Shown here: one piece after another, positions 27,929 through 37,721 of the stretch
How positions within the stretch are numbered: position 1 is the stretch's first letter
How the letters are laid out: each line of letters opens with the position of its first letter
Origin: Neisseria zalophi
Lineage (GTDB): Bacteria; Pseudomonadota; Gammaproteobacteria; Burkholderiales; Neisseriaceae
DNA length: 64,000 bases
Direction of reading: 5' to 3'
NCBI RefSeq assembly: GCF_008807015.1
Contig: NZ_CP031700.1
Location: 248,001-312,000, forward strand
Notes under the pieces: model-generated
Databases searched by the model: none
What the model saw: the letters and a program-made list of their open reading frames with translations, nothing else
What the model was told of the DNA's origin: nothing
Made by a program: the position numbers and the translations under genes

Positions 27929-29296
27929 ATGCTTCCGTCTAATCCCACCATTGCCGCTATTGCCACCGCGCCCGGACGCGGGGGTGTTGGTGTTATCCGT
28001 TTATCCGGTAAAAATCTGCTGCCGTTGGCGCAAGAAATTAGCGGCGGCAAAAATCCTAAGCCACGTGTTGCCCTTTATACCGATTTTTTTGATTCGGACG
28101 GCCAAGCCATTGATAACGGCCTGATGCTTTATTTTGCCGCGCCTGCCAGCTTTACCGGCGAAGATGTTATCGAGCTGCAAGGACATGGCGGGCCGGTGGT
28201 GATGGATATGTTGCTACAACGCTGCCTGCAATTGGGTGCGCGTATGGCCGAGCCGGGGGAATTTACCAAACGCGCTTTTCTCAACAATAAACTGGATTTG
28301 GCACAGGCCGAAAGTGTGGCCGACCTGATTGATGCTTCCAGCCGTTCCGCCGCCCGTATGGCCGTGCGTTCGCTAAAAGGCGCGTTCTCGCAACATATTC
28401 ACACTTTGGTTGACGAGCTGATTACCCTGCGCATGTTGGTTGAAGCCACATTAGATTTTCCCGAAGAAGACATTGATTTTCTCGAAGCCGCCGATGCCCG
28501 TGGCAAACTGGCCAATCTGCAAAGCCGTCTGAAAACCGTAATCGACAGTGCCCAACAGGGCGCAATTTTGCGCGAGGGCATGAATGTGGTTTTGGTGGGA
28601 GCGCCCAATGTCGGCAAATCCAGCCTGCTGAATGCTTTGGCCGGCGATGATATTGCGATTGTTACCGATATTGCCGGCACCACCCGCGATACAGTACGTG
28701 AACAAATCACGCTCGACGGTGTGCCGGTTCATATTATCGACACCGCCGGTTTGCGTGAAACCGATGATATTGTCGAAAAAATCGGTATTGAGCGCAGCCA
28801 GAAAGCGGTTAGCGAGGCCGATGTCGCTCTGATTCTAATTGATCCGCGCGAGGGCATTAATGCCAAAACACAGGCGATTCTCAACAGCCTGCCGGATGGC
28901 CTGAAAAAAATCGAAATCCACAATAAAAGCGATTTAACCGGCGAAACAGTACGCCTGATTTCAGACGGCCGACAAACTGAAACCGGTGCCGATACGCTGA
29001 TTAAACTTTCTGCCAAAACCGGCGAGGGTTTAGACTTGCTCAAACAGGCATTATTAAAAGAAATCGGTTGGCAGGGCGAAAGCGAAAGCCTGTTTTTAGC
29101 CCGCAGTCGCCACCTTACTGCTCTACATGCGGCAGAAATCGAATTGGAAAACGCCGCGCTATGCGGCAACGACCAAATCGAATTGCTGGCTGAGCATTTG
29201 CGTTTGGCACAAGCAGCTTGTAGTGAAATTACAGGTGAGTTTACTGCAGATGATTTATTGGGTGTTATCTTTTCCAGATTCTGCATCGGTAAATAA
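27929..29296 (+). CDS. mnmE: tRNA uridine-5-carboxymethylaminomethyl GTPase MnmE
   Basis: GTPase that, with MnmG, modifies the wobble uridine of several tRNAs. Three parts are visible: the N-terminal folate-binding domain (IAAIATAPGRGGVGVIRLSG), the G domain (Walker A GAPNVGKSSLLN, switch GTTRDT, DTAGLR and NKSD), and the C-terminal CIGK tail whose Cys is needed for the reaction. 455 residues. A DUS lies inside (around 28525, SRLKT). In many bacteria mnmE lies near the replication origin. Confidence 0.97.
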   Translation: MLPSNPTIAAIATAPGRGGVGVIRLSGKNLLPLAQEISGGKNPKPRVALYTDFFDSDGQAIDNGLMLYFAAPASFTGEDVIELQGHGGPVVMDMLLQRCLQLGARMAEPGEFTKRAFLNNKLDLAQAESVADLIDASSRSAARMAVRSLKGAFSQHIHTLVDELITLRMLVEATLDFPEEDIDFLEAADARGKLANLQSRLKTVIDSAQQGAILREGMNVVLVGAPNVGKSSLLNALAGDDIAIVTDIAGTTRDTVREQITLDGVPVHIIDTAGLRETDDIVEKIGIERSQKAVSEADVALILIDPREGINAKTQAILNSLPDGLKKIEIHNKSDLTGETVRLISDGRQTETGADTLIKLSAKTGEGLDLLKQALLKEIGWQGESESLFLARSRHLTALHAAEIELENAALCGNDQIELLAEHLRLAQAACSEITGEFTADDLLGVIFSRFCIGK

Positions 29297-29315
29297 AAAA
29301 CCATATTAAAAAATA

Positions 29316-29346
29316 AGGCCGTCTGAAAGCTTTTCAGAACGGCCTG
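29316..29346. terminator. Imperfect inverted-DUS terminator
   Basis: AGGCCGTCTGAAAG faces CTTTTCAGAACGGCCT; the right arm has one extra A that bulges the stem. It lies between convergent mnmE and gnd. Confidence 0.7.
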
Positions 29347-29368
29347 TTTGATTAATGGAGCAATGTAA

Positions 29369-30817
29369 TTAAATATCGTATGTTGTCGACGCGGTGTCAC
29401 CGCCTTTACCCGTCCAATTAGTGTGGAAAAACTCGCCGCGCGGTTTATCGGTACGCTCATAGGTATGCGCGCCGAAATAATCGCGTTGTGCTTGCAACAG
29501 ATTGGCCGGTAAGCGCTCGCTGGTATAACCATCAAGGAAAGTAATGGCTGAAGTCATACAAGGCATAGGAATGCCACATTCAATGGCTTTGGCAGTAACC
29601 TTACGCCATGCATCCAAACAATTTTCAATGATTTCTTTAAAATAAGGATCGGCACCCAAAAAAACCAAATCGGGATTGGTTTCATAAGCATCGCGGATAT
29701 TGCCTAAAAATGCACTGCGGATAATACAGCCTTCACGCCACAGTAAAGCGGTTTTGCCGTAATTCAAGGCCCAATCGTGGTTTTCGCTGGCTTCGCGAAT
29801 CAACATAAAGCCTTGTGCATAAGAAATAATTTTTGATGCCAATAATGCTTCACGCAATGCTTCCACCCATTCGGTTTTATTGCCTTCTATGGGTTTGATG
29901 GTTTTATTGAATAGTTTACCTGTTTGGGTACGCTGTTCTTTTAAAGCCGATACGCAGCGGGCGAATACCGATTCGGTAATTAATGTAAGCGGAATACCCA
30001 AATCCAAAGCGTTAATGCCCGTCCATTTTCCGGTACCTTTTTGGCCGGCGGTGTCCAAGATTTTTTCTACCAACGGCTCGCCGTTTTCATCTTTGAAGCC
30101 TAAAATATCGGCTGTAATTTCAATCAGATAGGAATCCAGTTCGGTACGGTTCCAAATGCTGAAAATTTCATGCATTTGTTGATAATCCAAACCTAGTCCG
30201 TCTTTCATAAACTGATAGGCTTCGCAGATGAGCTGCATATCGCCGTATTCAATACCATTATGCACCATTTTTACAAAATGCCCGGCACCGTCACGGCCGA
30301 CCCAATTACAACAAGGTTCGCCTTCGGGCGTTTTGGCTGCAATCGCCTGCAAAATCGGTTTGACATAAGGCCAGGCCTCTTCATTGCCGCCAGGCATAAT
30401 CGAAGGGCCGTGTCGCGCGCCTTCTTCACCACCGGAAACACCGGCACCAACAAAACGGATACCTTTTTCAGCCAATTCATGCGTTCGACGGGTTGAATCG
30501 GGAAAATTAGCATTACCACCGTCAATAATAATGTCGTCTTTATCGAGAAGGGGAACAAGTTGGCTGATAAAGTCGTCTACTACTTCACCGGCTCTAACCA
30601 TCAGCATAATTTTTCTGGGTTTTTCCAATTTATCGACTAATTCTTGTAGAGAATGGGCACCAATAATATTTGTGCCTTTGGCAGCGCCGTTGAGAAAATC
30701 GTCTACTTTGGAAATAGTACGATTGAAAGCAATGACTTTGAAGCCTTTATCGTTCATATTGAGAATCAGGTTTTGACCCATAACGGCCAAACCAATTACA
30801 CCGATATCACCTTTCAT
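29369..30817 (-). CDS. gnd: 6-phosphogluconate dehydrogenase, decarboxylating
   Basis: Oxidises 6-phosphogluconate to ribulose 5-phosphate and CO2 with NADP in the pentose phosphate pathway. It begins MKGDIGVIGLAVMGQNLILN with the dinucleotide-binding motif. GAGHFVKMVHNGIEYGDMQ holds the catalytic Lys and substrate-binding residues, and the C-terminal part has YFGAHTYER. 482 residues. The ATG at 30817 follows AAAGGA. The frame is open 22 codons further upstream but without conserved sequence. Confidence 0.96.
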   Translation of the reverse strand: MKGDIGVIGLAVMGQNLILNMNDKGFKVIAFNRTISKVDDFLNGAAKGTNIIGAHSLQELVDKLEKPRKIMLMVRAGEVVDDFISQLVPLLDKDDIIIDGGNANFPDSTRRTHELAEKGIRFVGAGVSGGEEGARHGPSIMPGGNEEAWPYVKPILQAIAAKTPEGEPCCNWVGRDGAGHFVKMVHNGIEYGDMQLICEAYQFMKDGLGLDYQQMHEIFSIWNRTELDSYLIEITADILGFKDENGEPLVEKILDTAGQKGTGKWTGINALDLGIPLTLITESVFARCVSALKEQRTQTGKLFNKTIKPIEGNKTEWVEALREALLASKIISYAQGFMLIREASENHDWALNYGKTALLWREGCIIRSAFLGNIRDAYETNPDLVFLGADPYFKEIIENCLDAWRKVTAKAIECGIPMPCMTSAITFLDGYTSERLPANLLQAQRDYFGAHTYERTDKPRGEFFHTNWTGKGGDTASTTYDI

Positions 30818-31300
30818 TGGAAAATCCTTTTGTATGTGGATGTTTATAGTGTGAACTTTAACTGATTCAGTGTAGTTAAACAACGCTTATAAAGAAAAGG
30901 CTAAGTAAAGAGATTTTATTTGGAAGCGTGTTTTTAAAGTATTACAACTTATATTTAAATAATAAAAAGATATTGATATTGAAACATAATCTTTTTTGTG
31001 AATAACTTATTTTTTAATTTAATTTCAATTTGTTATTTATATTTTTTGGTTTGGGAAAACCCCACTTTTTCTTTACGGATAAATGTGGATGATTTTTCCA
31101 TTTTTTAAGTGTTTGTGGACTATAAAATAGTTATCCACAGCTTTCAGACGGCTTATCCCTTTTAGACTGTTTTTCTAAAAGCGGTTTTTTGAAGGATGGT
31201 AAAGAATTAATATTTTATATTAAACAATTAGTTATATTATTTTTGTGGTATCAGTTAATATTTTTAATAAATATAGATAAAAACAGATGGGAGAAAAATA
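30818..31300. other. AT-rich gap gnd/ggt with DnaA-box-like motifs
   Basis: Holds a perfect DnaA box TTATCCACA (31131-31139) and near matches at 30997-31005 (TGTGAATAA) and 31084-31092 (TGTGGATGA), in very AT-rich DNA. One inverted DUS at about 31142. No gene convincing; a short frame at 31189 overlaps ggt out of frame and is not supported. Confidence 0.6.
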
Positions 31301-33088
31301 ATGAAGATAAAAGTTTTATGGGGTTTGCTGGCAACCTTAACTTTGGTCTCACAGGCAGCACCTTTACCGGATTTGAACGCTATAACTCAGGGTGTTGAAA
31401 TTTCCGTTCAAAGTGTTGAAAAACGGGCACCGGAACAAGGTACGGGGCTGACCGATCAGAAATTGGTACGTGCAAAGGAATTTATGGCGGCATCGGCCAA
31501 TCCGTTAGCAACCGAAGCCGGCTATGACATTTTAAAGCGTGGCGGTAGTGCCATTGATGCCATGATTGCCATGCAGACTACATTAAGCCTTACCGAGCCG
31601 CAGTCTTCCGGTTTGGGTGGCGGTGCTTTTTTGGTGTATTGGGACAATAAAGAGAAAAAACTCACCACTTTTGATGCGCGTGAAACCGCGCCGGAATCAG
31701 CTACACCTGAGCTTTTCTTAGATGAAGAAGGCAAACCGTTGCAATTTATGGAAGCGGTTGTCGGCGGCCGTTCGGTCGGGGTGCCGGGTATTCCCAAACT
31801 ATTGGAAGACGTGCATAAACGCTATGGAAAACTGCCGTGGAATATCTTATTCGATAAACCGATTGCATTGGCACAAGAAGGTTTTGCCGTATCGCAGCGG
31901 ATGGCACGTTCTATCGAGCAGAACCGCGAGCAATTACAACGTTATCCCGCAACAGCAGCTTATTTTTTACCCGGCGGCAAACCACTCGAAGAAGGTATGG
32001 TTTTAAAAAATCCTGAATTTGCCACTACAGTGAAATTATTGGCTGAAAAGGGCAGCGAACCATTTTATAGCGGCCAGCCCGCTATGAATATTGCAAAAGC
32101 GGTGAGCAATGCACAGGATAATCCTGGCTTGATGACGCCTAGTGATTTGCAAAGCTATCGGGTTATCGAGCGGCCACCGGTTTGTTCACCTTATCGAGAA
32201 TATGAAATTTGCGGTATGGGCGCACCGAGTTCGGGCGGGATTGCTTTGGGTCAAATTTTCGGTATTCTACAAAATTTCGATATGAAAGCATTGGGGCCGG
32301 AAAGTATGTTGAGCTGGCGATTGTTGGGTGATGCTTCCCGCTTGGCATTTGCTGATCGCAATTATTATGTAGCCGATCCTCAATTTACCGATGTACCCGA
32401 AAAGATAATGCTTCATCCGGCTTATTTGAAACTGCGTGCCGGTTTGATTGCCGATCATTACGGCGCTTTAAAAAATATTACACCGGGTGGTTTTTCACGA
32501 ACGGAACAGGCAGGCAAAAGCAATGATTTGGAGCTGCCCTCTACCAGCCATTTGGTGATTGTGGATAAAGAAGGTAATGTGGTTTCCATGACGACATCTA
32601 TTGAAAATGCTTTTGGTTCGACCCTAATGGCCAATGGTTATCTTCTGAATAACGAATTAACCGATTTTTCGTTTACGCCGGTTGACGAAGAAGGTAGGAT
32701 TATTGCCAACAGCGTGGCAGGCGGCAAACGGCCGCGTTCTTCCATGTCACCGACTATTGTTCTGAAAAATGGTGAACCTTATCTAGCGCTCGGTTCCCCC
32801 GGCGGCAGCCGTATTATCGGCTATGTGGCTAAAACTCTGATGGCACATCTTGATTGGGGTATGGATATCCAGCAGGCAATTTATTATCCAAACTTTTTGA
32901 ATCGCACCGGTGTTTATGAACTTGAAGAAAATACTTCCGTTGCGACCAAGGCTCCTACTTTGGAAAGGTTGGGCTATCAGGTACAGGTACGCGATTTAAA
33001 TTCAGGTGTACAGGGCATCGTTATCACACAAGAAGGCTTGGAAGGCGGGGCGGATCCGCGTCGGGAAGGCAAAGTGATGGGGGATTAA
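31301..33088 (+). CDS. ggt: Gamma-glutamyltranspeptidase
   Basis: Periplasmic or surface N-terminal-nucleophile hydrolase that removes gamma-glutamyl groups from glutathione; in Neisseria it helps obtain cysteine. A signal peptide (MKIKVLWGLLATLTLVSQA) leads in. The proenzyme cleaves itself before Thr415 in LPSTSHLVIVD, giving large and small subunits. Substrate residues SSMSPTIV and GSPGGSRII are in the small subunit. 595 residues. The start follows GGGAGAA. A DUS terminator follows. Confidence 0.96.
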   Translation: MKIKVLWGLLATLTLVSQAAPLPDLNAITQGVEISVQSVEKRAPEQGTGLTDQKLVRAKEFMAASANPLATEAGYDILKRGGSAIDAMIAMQTTLSLTEPQSSGLGGGAFLVYWDNKEKKLTTFDARETAPESATPELFLDEEGKPLQFMEAVVGGRSVGVPGIPKLLEDVHKRYGKLPWNILFDKPIALAQEGFAVSQRMARSIEQNREQLQRYPATAAYFLPGGKPLEEGMVLKNPEFATTVKLLAEKGSEPFYSGQPAMNIAKAVSNAQDNPGLMTPSDLQSYRVIERPPVCSPYREYEICGMGAPSSGGIALGQIFGILQNFDMKALGPESMLSWRLLGDASRLAFADRNYYVADPQFTDVPEKIMLHPAYLKLRAGLIADHYGALKNITPGGFSRTEQAGKSNDLELPSTSHLVIVDKEGNVVSMTTSIENAFGSTLMANGYLLNNELTDFSFTPVDEEGRIIANSVAGGKRPRSSMSPTIVLKNGEPYLALGSPGGSRIIGYVAKTLMAHLDWGMDIQQAIYYPNFLNRTGVYELEENTSVATKAPTLERLGYQVQVRDLNSGVQGIVITQEGLEGGADPRREGKVMGD

Positions 33089-33109
33089 AATGATTTGGTA
33101 GAATGATTG

Positions 33110-33138
33110 AAGGCTGTCTGAAAATTTCAGACGGCCTT
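33110..33138. terminator. Inverted-DUS terminator ggt/lpxC
   Basis: AAGGCTGTCTGAAA / TTTCAGACGGCCTT with one G-U type mismatch and T-rich tail, between convergent genes. Confidence 0.8.
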
Positions 33139-33152
33139 TTTATTAGAATAAG

Positions 33153-34070
33153 TTATGCGACATTCGGTAAACCATGAAATGCTGCCGGTAGGTCTTTATC
33201 GTTTGGAAATTCCACCCATTCATAAGCAGTTTCATCAGCCAAAATAGCGCGTAATAAAGCATTGTTAATGGCATGACCGGATTTATAGCCTTCGAAAGCG
33301 CCGATAATCGGATGGCCTAAAATATATAAATCGCCAATGGCATCTAAAATTTTATGGCGCACAAATTCATCCGGATAGCGCAAACCTTCGGGGTTTAAAA
33401 CATCGGTATCGTCGATCACAATGGCATTGGAAAGATTGCCGCCCAAGCCAAGATTGTGGGAACGCATCAGCTCAACTTCCTGCATAAAACCAAATGTGCG
33501 GGCACGGGCGATTTCGTCGATATAGGATTTACCGGCAAAATCAATTTCAAAAGTCGGATTGCTGCGGTTGAATACCGGATGGTCGAATTCAATTGTTAAG
33601 GTTACTTTAAAGCCATTATAAGGCGTGAAGCGTACCCATTTTCCGGTTTCTTTGATTTCTACGGTTTTTAAAACTTTCAAAAAGCGTTTTTGTGCCTTTT
33701 GATCGATAATACCGGCATCTTGCAGCAGATAAATAAACGGCAGGCTCGAGCCGTCCATAATCGGGATTTCGGGTGCGTTTAATTCGATTAATACATTATC
33801 CACACCATAAGCAGCCAATGCAGACATAATATGTTCGATAGTACCGACGCGAACGCCGTTCTCAGTAACGATGGTTGACGATAAGCGGGTATCGTTAATC
33901 AGATAAGGCGTTAACGGAATCACATCGTTTTGTTCACCCACTAAATCGGTTCGACGGAAAGAAATGCCGCTGTTTTCCGCTGCCGGATGCAGGGTAAGCG
34001 CGACACGTTCGCCGGAATGGAGGCCAACACCGGTAACATGAATGGATTTTGCCAGTGTTCTTTGTAGCAT
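33153..34070 (-). CDS. lpxC: UDP-3-O-acyl-N-acetylglucosamine deacetylase
   Basis: Zinc deacetylase, committed step of lipid A synthesis in the cytoplasm. It begins MLQRTLAKSIHVTGVGLHSGERV. Visible: SALAAYGVDNVLIELNAPEIPIMDGSS (the zinc ligand His is in TIEHIMSAL) and the C-terminal KILDAIGDLYILGHPIIGAFEGYKSGHA, with further zinc and catalytic residues. 305 residues, normal length. Confidence 0.97.
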   Translation of the reverse strand: MLQRTLAKSIHVTGVGLHSGERVALTLHPAAENSGISFRRTDLVGEQNDVIPLTPYLINDTRLSSTIVTENGVRVGTIEHIMSALAAYGVDNVLIELNAPEIPIMDGSSLPFIYLLQDAGIIDQKAQKRFLKVLKTVEIKETGKWVRFTPYNGFKVTLTIEFDHPVFNRSNPTFEIDFAGKSYIDEIARARTFGFMQEVELMRSHNLGLGGNLSNAIVIDDTDVLNPEGLRYPDEFVRHKILDAIGDLYILGHPIIGAFEGYKSGHAINNALLRAILADETAYEWVEFPNDKDLPAAFHGLPNVA

Positions 34071-34574
34071 ATTGTTGTCCTTAGTTTCTTGCTTATTTTG
34101 ATAATACGATAAAATAGAACGACCAACATAATATTTTTAATAGTATTTACTTATTATGAGATAAGAGCTTTATCTATTATCGGTTATTTTAAAAATATAA
34201 AGATTATTTTGTATACCTTTGTGTAAAAAATGTGGATAAATTAATTTTATCCACAAAATGAAATTTTATTTCATTCTTTATCCTTTATTACACTACTTTA
34301 TTACGAATATTTGCCTACAACCTTTTTTGTAAAATAGCCTTCTGTTTTTTATATTTAAAATAGAGTTATCCACAAAAATAACAGCCATTCATTATTATCA
34401 CCTATTTATATTTTAAATAATATTAAAAGAATTATTTTCAGTAATTTAGCCAACCTATTTACTTAACCTGAATCACATTTTGTACATTTTTATAAAAATA
34501 ACACTAGGAAGTAATTTTATTTCATGATACAAAGGGTACATCTACTTAAAAATTTTACAATAAGGAGCAAATAA
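34071..34574. promoter_or_regulatory. AT-rich gap lpxC/gapA with three perfect DnaA boxes
   Basis: Three exact 9-mers: TGTGGATAA at 34231-34239 and TTATCCACA at 34247-34255 and 34366-34374. The first two face each other 7 bp apart. The whole 500 bp is very AT-rich. It could be part of a replication origin or a DnaA-titration or regulatory site. It also holds the divergent promoters of lpxC and gapA, which I could not place. Confidence 0.55.
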
Positions 34575-35579
34575 ATGAGTATTAAAGTTGCTATCAACGG
34601 TTTTGGTCGTATCGGTCGCTTGGTTTTGCGTAAAATGATTGATCACAAAGATTTTGAAGTTGTGGCTGTGAATGATTTAACACCTGCCGATATGTTGTTG
34701 CATTTGTTTAAATATGACACCACACAAGGCCGTTTTCAGGGAGAAGCTGCATTAAAAGATAATGCTATAGTGGTAAACGGCAAAGAAATCAAAGTGCTTT
34801 CCGAACCGAATCCTGAAAATCTGCCTTGGGCTGAGTTGGGTGTTGATGTAGTTCTGGAATGTACCGGTTTCTTTAATAAACAAGAAAAAGCCGAAAAACA
34901 CATTCAAGCCGGTGCTAAAAAAGTGATTCTTTCCGCACCCGGCGGCGATATGAAAACCATTGTTTACGGTGTGAATGAAGATACTTTAGATGGTAGTGAA
35001 ACGGTGATTTCCGCTGCTTCCTGCACCACTAACTGCCTTGCGCCTATGGCCAATGTGTTACAGAAAAAATTCGGTATTGTCGAAGGTCTGATGACCACAA
35101 TTCATGCTTATACCGGCGATCAGAATACTTTAGATGCACCGCACCGCAAAGGTAATTTCCGCCGTGCCCGTGCTGCTGCTATGAATATTGTGCCGAATAC
35201 AACCGGTGCGGCTAAAGCCATCGGTTTGGTGATTCCGGAATTGAAAGGCAAACTTGACGGTGCCGCACAACGTGTACCGGTTGCCACCGGCTCTTTAACC
35301 GAACTGGTTTGTGTTTTAGAACGCCCTGTGACTATTGAAGAAATCAATGCCGCCATGCAAGAAGCGGCCAGTGAGGTTTATGCTTATAACGAAGATCCGA
35401 TTGTATCTTCCGATGTGATCGGAATTGAGGCCGGCTCTATGTTTGATGCCACTCAAACCAGAGTGATTACAGTTGGCGATAAACAATTGGTGAAAACTGT
35501 TGCTTGGTATGATAATGAAATGTCTTATGCTTGCCAGTTGATACGTGTATTGGCCCATTTTGGCAAATTAATTCGATAA
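34575..35579 (+). CDS. gapA: Glyceraldehyde-3-phosphate dehydrogenase, type I
   Basis: NAD-linked glycolytic/gluconeogenic enzyme. N-terminal [18 protein letters not shown], catalytic Cys in [12 protein letters not shown], then [21 protein letters not shown] and [12 protein letters not shown]. 334 residues. A good AAGGAG ribosome site precedes the ATG. The DUS right after the gene is split from its partner by an IS3-type remnant. Confidence 0.96.
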   Translation: MSIKVAINGFGRIGRLVLRKMIDHKDFEVVAVNDLTPADMLLHLFKYDTTQGRFQGEAALKDNAIVVNGKEIKVLSEPNPENLPWAELGVDVVLECTGFFNKQEKAEKHIQAGAKKVILSAPGGDMKTIVYGVNEDTLDGSETVISAASCTTNCLAPMANVLQKKFGIVEGLMTTIHAYTGDQNTLDAPHRKGNFRRARAAAMNIVPNTTGAAKAIGLVIPELKGKLDGAAQRVPVATGSLTELVCVLERPVTIEEINAAMQEAASEVYAYNEDPIVSSDVIGIEAGSMFDATQTRVITVGDKQLVKTVAWYDNEMSYACQLIRVLAHFGKLIR

Positions 35580-35668
35580 TCTTTTATAAAATAATGCAGG
35601 CCGTCTGAAAATTGAACTGCACCCCAAAAGTTGGACACTCCTCCAACCCATTAAGGTGCAGTTTTCTT

Positions 35669-36016
35669 ATGAGCAAATATACATTAGACTTTAAATACCA
35701 AGCCGTACAATATTATCAGCGCGTACGCAGCCAACAGCGTACTGCCGATCACTTTAATATTTCCCGTACCCATTTACGCCGTTGGATAGCCGCATACAAC
35801 CAAGGCGGCATCCGCGCACTTGAGCATCCGCAGGCCATTATGATCATCAAACGCAAAAACCCCTTTATCGTCGACAAACCCGACCACGAAAAAACACAGG
35901 CGGAACTGATTGAAGAGTTGCGCTATATGCGGGCGGAGAACGACTATCTAAAGGAATTAAAAGCCCTCAGGCAGAAAGAAGCGGCCGCCAAAAAAGCGAA
36001 GCCGTCCAAGCACTGA
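35669..36016 (+). CDS. IS3-family transposase orfA (HTH subunit)
   Basis: 115 residues from the ATG at 35669 (MSKYTLDFKYQAVQYYQ). A helix-turn-helix (RTADHFNISRTHLRRWIAAY) is followed by a second HTH-like part and a coiled-coil tail (EELRYMRAENDYLKELKALR), which in the full element joins orfB by frameshift. Without the orfB integrase it cannot transpose the element by itself. The frame is open 19 codons upstream, but that lies in the terminal repeat. Confidence 0.85.
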   Translation: MSKYTLDFKYQAVQYYQRVRSQQRTADHFNISRTHLRRWIAAYNQGGIRALEHPQAIMIIKRKNPFIVDKPDHEKTQAELIEELRYMRAENDYLKELKALRQKEAAAKKAKPSKH

Positions 36017-36090
36017 GGGCAAAACATCCGCTTAAATACCTGCTGCACAGCGCCGCTCTGCCCAAAAGCAGCTTTTATTACCGCTTTCAG
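36014..36090 (+). pseudogene. orfB 5' fragment of the IS3-family element
   Basis: Reads AVQALRAKHPLKYLLHSAALPKSSFYYRF in the -1 frame after orfA, then ends at a DUS-like sequence. The DDE integrase domain is absent. Confidence 0.7.
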
Positions 36091-36180
36091 ATGGCCTGTT
36101 TTGTTGATGGATAAGCAGCTAAAAGCACAATGCTCTGCTTTAATATAATGAGAAGCAAATACTGTCGATTTAAATACATC

Positions 36181-36215
36181 AAAGGCCGTCTGAATTTCTT
36201 TTTCAGACGGCCTTT
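36181..36215. terminator. Inverted-DUS terminator
   Basis: AAAGGCCGTCTGAA / TTCAGACGGCCTTT, 36 bp downstream of the MFS gene stop on the minus strand. Confidence 0.8.
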
Positions 36216-36251
36216 GCTTATCATACCGATCCTCTATTACATTTTTCTACT

Positions 36252-37580
36252 TCAAACCGTAGGTTCAGGTTCCGGTTTTGCTGTTTCCTGTTCCTGTACG
36301 ATTTGATTTGCATACGCTTGCGCTTCTTCCTCGTCAAACGGTCTGGTGACACCACAATCATTTCGCGGGTCAAGATCGGCCACAGCCGGGCCGGCTGCGG
36401 TAGCCGGCATATTAACATGCATACTGCGGCGATCTTCCGGTACTGCCTGCTGGCGCCATGCGAAAACGGCCAAGATAGATGCAAACACTATGAAATAGCC
36501 ATAAAACCCATAACGTCCGATCTGATCCATAGTCAAACCTAAGATAATCGGTGCCAATAGCGAACCCATACCGTAGCTAAATAATAAGCTGCGGCTCACT
36601 TCTACGGTGCTCATTTCATGCGGTATCTGGTCGTTGGCACGGGCCACACTCAATGCATAAAGGGTAAACAGGCCGATACCGAAAAATACGGCGGTCACAT
36701 AATGAATCCACATAGCCTGAATGCCCATAAACATCAATACAATGCCGGTTACCGCACCTACTGCAGAAATCACCGAACAAATACCAATTGCCGAACGGCG
36801 GCCGAAATGGTCGGAAAAACGGGCAATCGGCAATTGCACGACAAACCCCAGTGCCATAGCAATCATCAGATAAAACGAAATCTGGCGCACATTAAACTGT
36901 TGTTGCAATAAAAATACCGAAGCCATAGTAAAAAAACCGTTCATCAGCAAACCGGCCACAAAACTGCCGACTAAGGCCAAAGGGGCGATGGCAAACAGGC
37001 GCGGCAGGCTGATGCGTTGACGTGGTGGTTGCTCGGGTGCTTTTGAGCCCGTCATGGTCACCGGCAACATTGCCATCATCACCATAATGGCTGCCAGTGT
37101 AAAAATATCATGGCTGGAAAGTTTGAAACTCAACAGGCCTATACCGGCGGTAAACGAAATATAGTAAACCACATTATAAAGCGCCAATGTTTTGGCACGC
37201 GCTACGGCGGCACTGCGCTCAACCAGCCAGCTTTCCACAATCATCAGCAGGCTGTAATAACAGAAACCGAGCAATACCCGCAATACACCCCATACCCATA
37301 AATTATCGGTCATGGTGTGGCCGAGTGCAGCAATAGCAAAGATCGCACCAAATACACTAAAACCACGAATATGCCCGACACCGGAAACAACACGGTGTGC
37401 AACTACCGCGCTCAGTGTCGCACCAATAAAAAAGGCGGCATTCAATATACCGATGGCGGTATTATTCACACCCATCTGCGATAATTCCACACCGGCCGAG
37501 TTCAAAAACAAACCGAACCCTGCGAATAGAAAAAATACCGAAAAGAAAAGTGAGTAAAATTTATTAGACTGTTCAGCCAT
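36252..37580 (-). CDS. Major facilitator superfamily transporter (YcaD-like)
   Basis: 442 residues with about 12 hydrophobic segments and a hydrophilic C-terminal tail rich in Glu/Pro. The loop between helices 2 and 3 is short, and RVLLGFCYYSLLMIVESWLVERS after helix 4 resembles the YcaD/MFS family. The cytoplasmic loop in the second half has ARFSDHFGRRSAIG, the MFS signature. Inner-membrane transporter; substrate unknown. Confidence 0.82.
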   Translation of the reverse strand: MAEQSNKFYSLFFSVFFLFAGFGLFLNSAGVELSQMGVNNTAIGILNAAFFIGATLSAVVAHRVVSGVGHIRGFSVFGAIFAIAALGHTMTDNLWVWGVLRVLLGFCYYSLLMIVESWLVERSAAVARAKTLALYNVVYYISFTAGIGLLSFKLSSHDIFTLAAIMVMMAMLPVTMTGSKAPEQPPRQRISLPRLFAIAPLALVGSFVAGLLMNGFFTMASVFLLQQQFNVRQISFYLMIAMALGFVVQLPIARFSDHFGRRSAIGICSVISAVGAVTGIVLMFMGIQAMWIHYVTAVFFGIGLFTLYALSVARANDQIPHEMSTVEVSRSLLFSYGMGSLLAPIILGLTMDQIGRYGFYGYFIVFASILAVFAWRQQAVPEDRRSMHVNMPATAAGPAVADLDPRNDCGVTRPFDEEEAQAYANQIVQEQETAKPEPEPTV

Positions 37581-37671
37581 TAAAACGCTTTCATTTTATA
37601 GTTGTGATAAAAAAATCAGGCACGCACAGCGTACCCTGTCGGAATATTCAATATTGTATTTATAAAGTTAT

Positions 37672-37702
37672 CAGGCCGTCTGAAACCGTTTCAGACGGCC
37701 TG
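37672..37702. terminator. Inverted-DUS terminator
   Basis: CAGGCCGTCTGAAAC / GTTTCAGACGGCCTG perfect stem 20 bp after the stop of the YdcF-like gene. Confidence 0.8.
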
Positions 37703-37721
37703 TATATATTGTTGCCTCAAT

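Larger units (their letters stand above)
35612..36090 (+). mobile_element. Truncated IS3-family (IS150-like) element
   Basis: The left end begins TGAACTGCACCCCAAAAG at about 35613, typical of this family, followed by orfA and only the first 25 or so codons of orfB. The right end is missing. The remnant is bounded by AGGCCGTCTGAAA on the left and TTTCAGATGGCCT on the right, the two arms of what looks like the gapA terminator. Confidence 0.8.

Noticed and set aside
31189..31398. 69-codon frame upstream of and overlapping ggt
   Set aside because: It overlaps the ggt signal peptide out of frame, has no ribosome site and no conserved look.
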